Shown here in pieces: positions 5,318 through 5,595 of a DNA stretch of 5,595 nt; position 1 is the stretch's first letter; each line of letters opens with the position of its first letter. Source of the DNA: Gammaproteobacteria bacterium (lineage in GTDB: Bacteria > Pseudomonadota > Gammaproteobacteria > GCA-001735895). The position numbers were made by a program, and so were the translations under genes. The notes beneath the pieces are model-generated. The model had not been told where the DNA came from. It saw nothing but the letters and a program-made list of their open reading frames with translations, and ran no database searches. The stretch spans positions 1 to 5,595 of the forward strand of contig JARFPR010000471.1 in the NCBI GenBank assembly GCA_029288195.1, in the 5' to 3' direction.

Positions 5318-5595
5318 CTAGGAAGCAGCCTCTCCCATCCAGCCGGTGCCCTTGCCGATTACATCCTCGAGCATTGCGATTTCGCGCGCAAGCTCGCGTG
5401 ATAGATTTATCATTAATAAACCAAAATCGGCGGGAAAGCTTACATGCAGGTCATAGAACTGTTCACTACTGATTTCAAGGATCAGGCTCTCCTCGACCGC
5501 AACATCGATTCCGTTATGGGAAATAAGACCAATCATCAGGTCGAACCCCATCTGTTCGCCCGCGCCGAAATACCGGGTCAGAACATCGCTATCTT
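5318..5595 (-). CDS. Cyclic-nucleotide-binding-domain-like protein, C-terminal part (runs off right edge)
   Basis: The frame is open from the right edge to a TAG at 5320-5318, giving 91 visible residues; the internal ATG at 5551 is not the likely start because coding continues upstream of it. The fragment begins within a beta-roll turn, YFGAGEQMG (8-16). It continues through DVAVEESLILEISSEQFYDL (30-49), the closing strands and first C-helix of a Crp/cNMP-binding domain. It ends with a helix, LLMINLSRELAREIAMLEDV (59-78). No helix-turn-helix DNA-binding domain follows, so this is a stand-alone or C-terminal sensor domain. Aligned with active domains, the phosphate-cassette Glu is Phe17 and the Arg is His26 or a neighbour, so classical cAMP/cGMP binding looks unlikely. 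It is the first visible gene of the minus-strand cluster. Fold call is moderate to good; ligand and role unknown. Confidence 0.75.
   Translation of the reverse strand, partial: DSDVLTRYFGAGEQMGFDLMIGLISHNGIDVAVEESLILEISSEQFYDLHVSFPADFGLLMINLSRELAREIAMLEDVIGKGTGWMGEAAS

Overview
The window looks like chromosomal DNA of a Gram-negative proteobacterium, most likely a free-living or marine gammaproteobacterium. The evidence is a periplasmic solute-binding protein with a classical Sec signal peptide and no lipobox, a ProV/ProW-type ABC transporter, compact gene packing and moderately GC-rich genes separated by AT-rich control regions. The genus cannot be read from the sequence. No rRNA, tRNA, CRISPR array, transposase or other mobile element was seen.

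Layout. Positions 1-359 (minus strand) hold the first 119 codons of an amidinotransferase/arginine-deiminase-fold enzyme with a GTG start, cut by the left edge. Positions 360-676 form an AT-rich control region between divergent genes. It contains two near-identical 37-bp tandem repeats, each with a TGTAAA-N3-TTTACA-like palindrome, and a smaller 12-bp tandem repeat. Positions 677-4380 (plus strand) are a complete betaine/choline-class ABC importer: binding protein (677-1636), a perfect 14-bp hairpin in the gap (1665-1696), ATPase (1745-2791) and permease (2788-4380). The permease overlaps the ATPase by four bases and carries a large N-terminal extension. Positions 4390-5595 (minus strand) hold three closely spaced genes read towards the transporter: the C-terminal end of a cyclic-nucleotide-binding-like protein (cut by the right edge), a small secreted protein of unknown function, and a GNAT acetyltransferase. 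The acetyltransferase ends 9 bp from the permease stop.

How the genes fit together. The binding protein should capture a quaternary-ammonium or related cationic osmolyte in the periplasm and deliver it to the permease, with import driven by the ATPase. The hairpin after the binding-protein gene suggests it is expressed more strongly than the downstream subunits. The divergent enzyme, from a family acting on guanidino groups, shares the control region and the repeated palindromes. The system may therefore couple uptake to catabolism, possibly of a guanidino or methylated cationic compound rather than plain glycine betaine; this is inference. The three right-hand genes are probably unrelated to transport.

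The most unusual items are the permease fused to a DUF2628-like membrane module, the 37-bp repeated operator array, the altered binding-pocket aromatics, and the shortened CBS tail of the ATPase.
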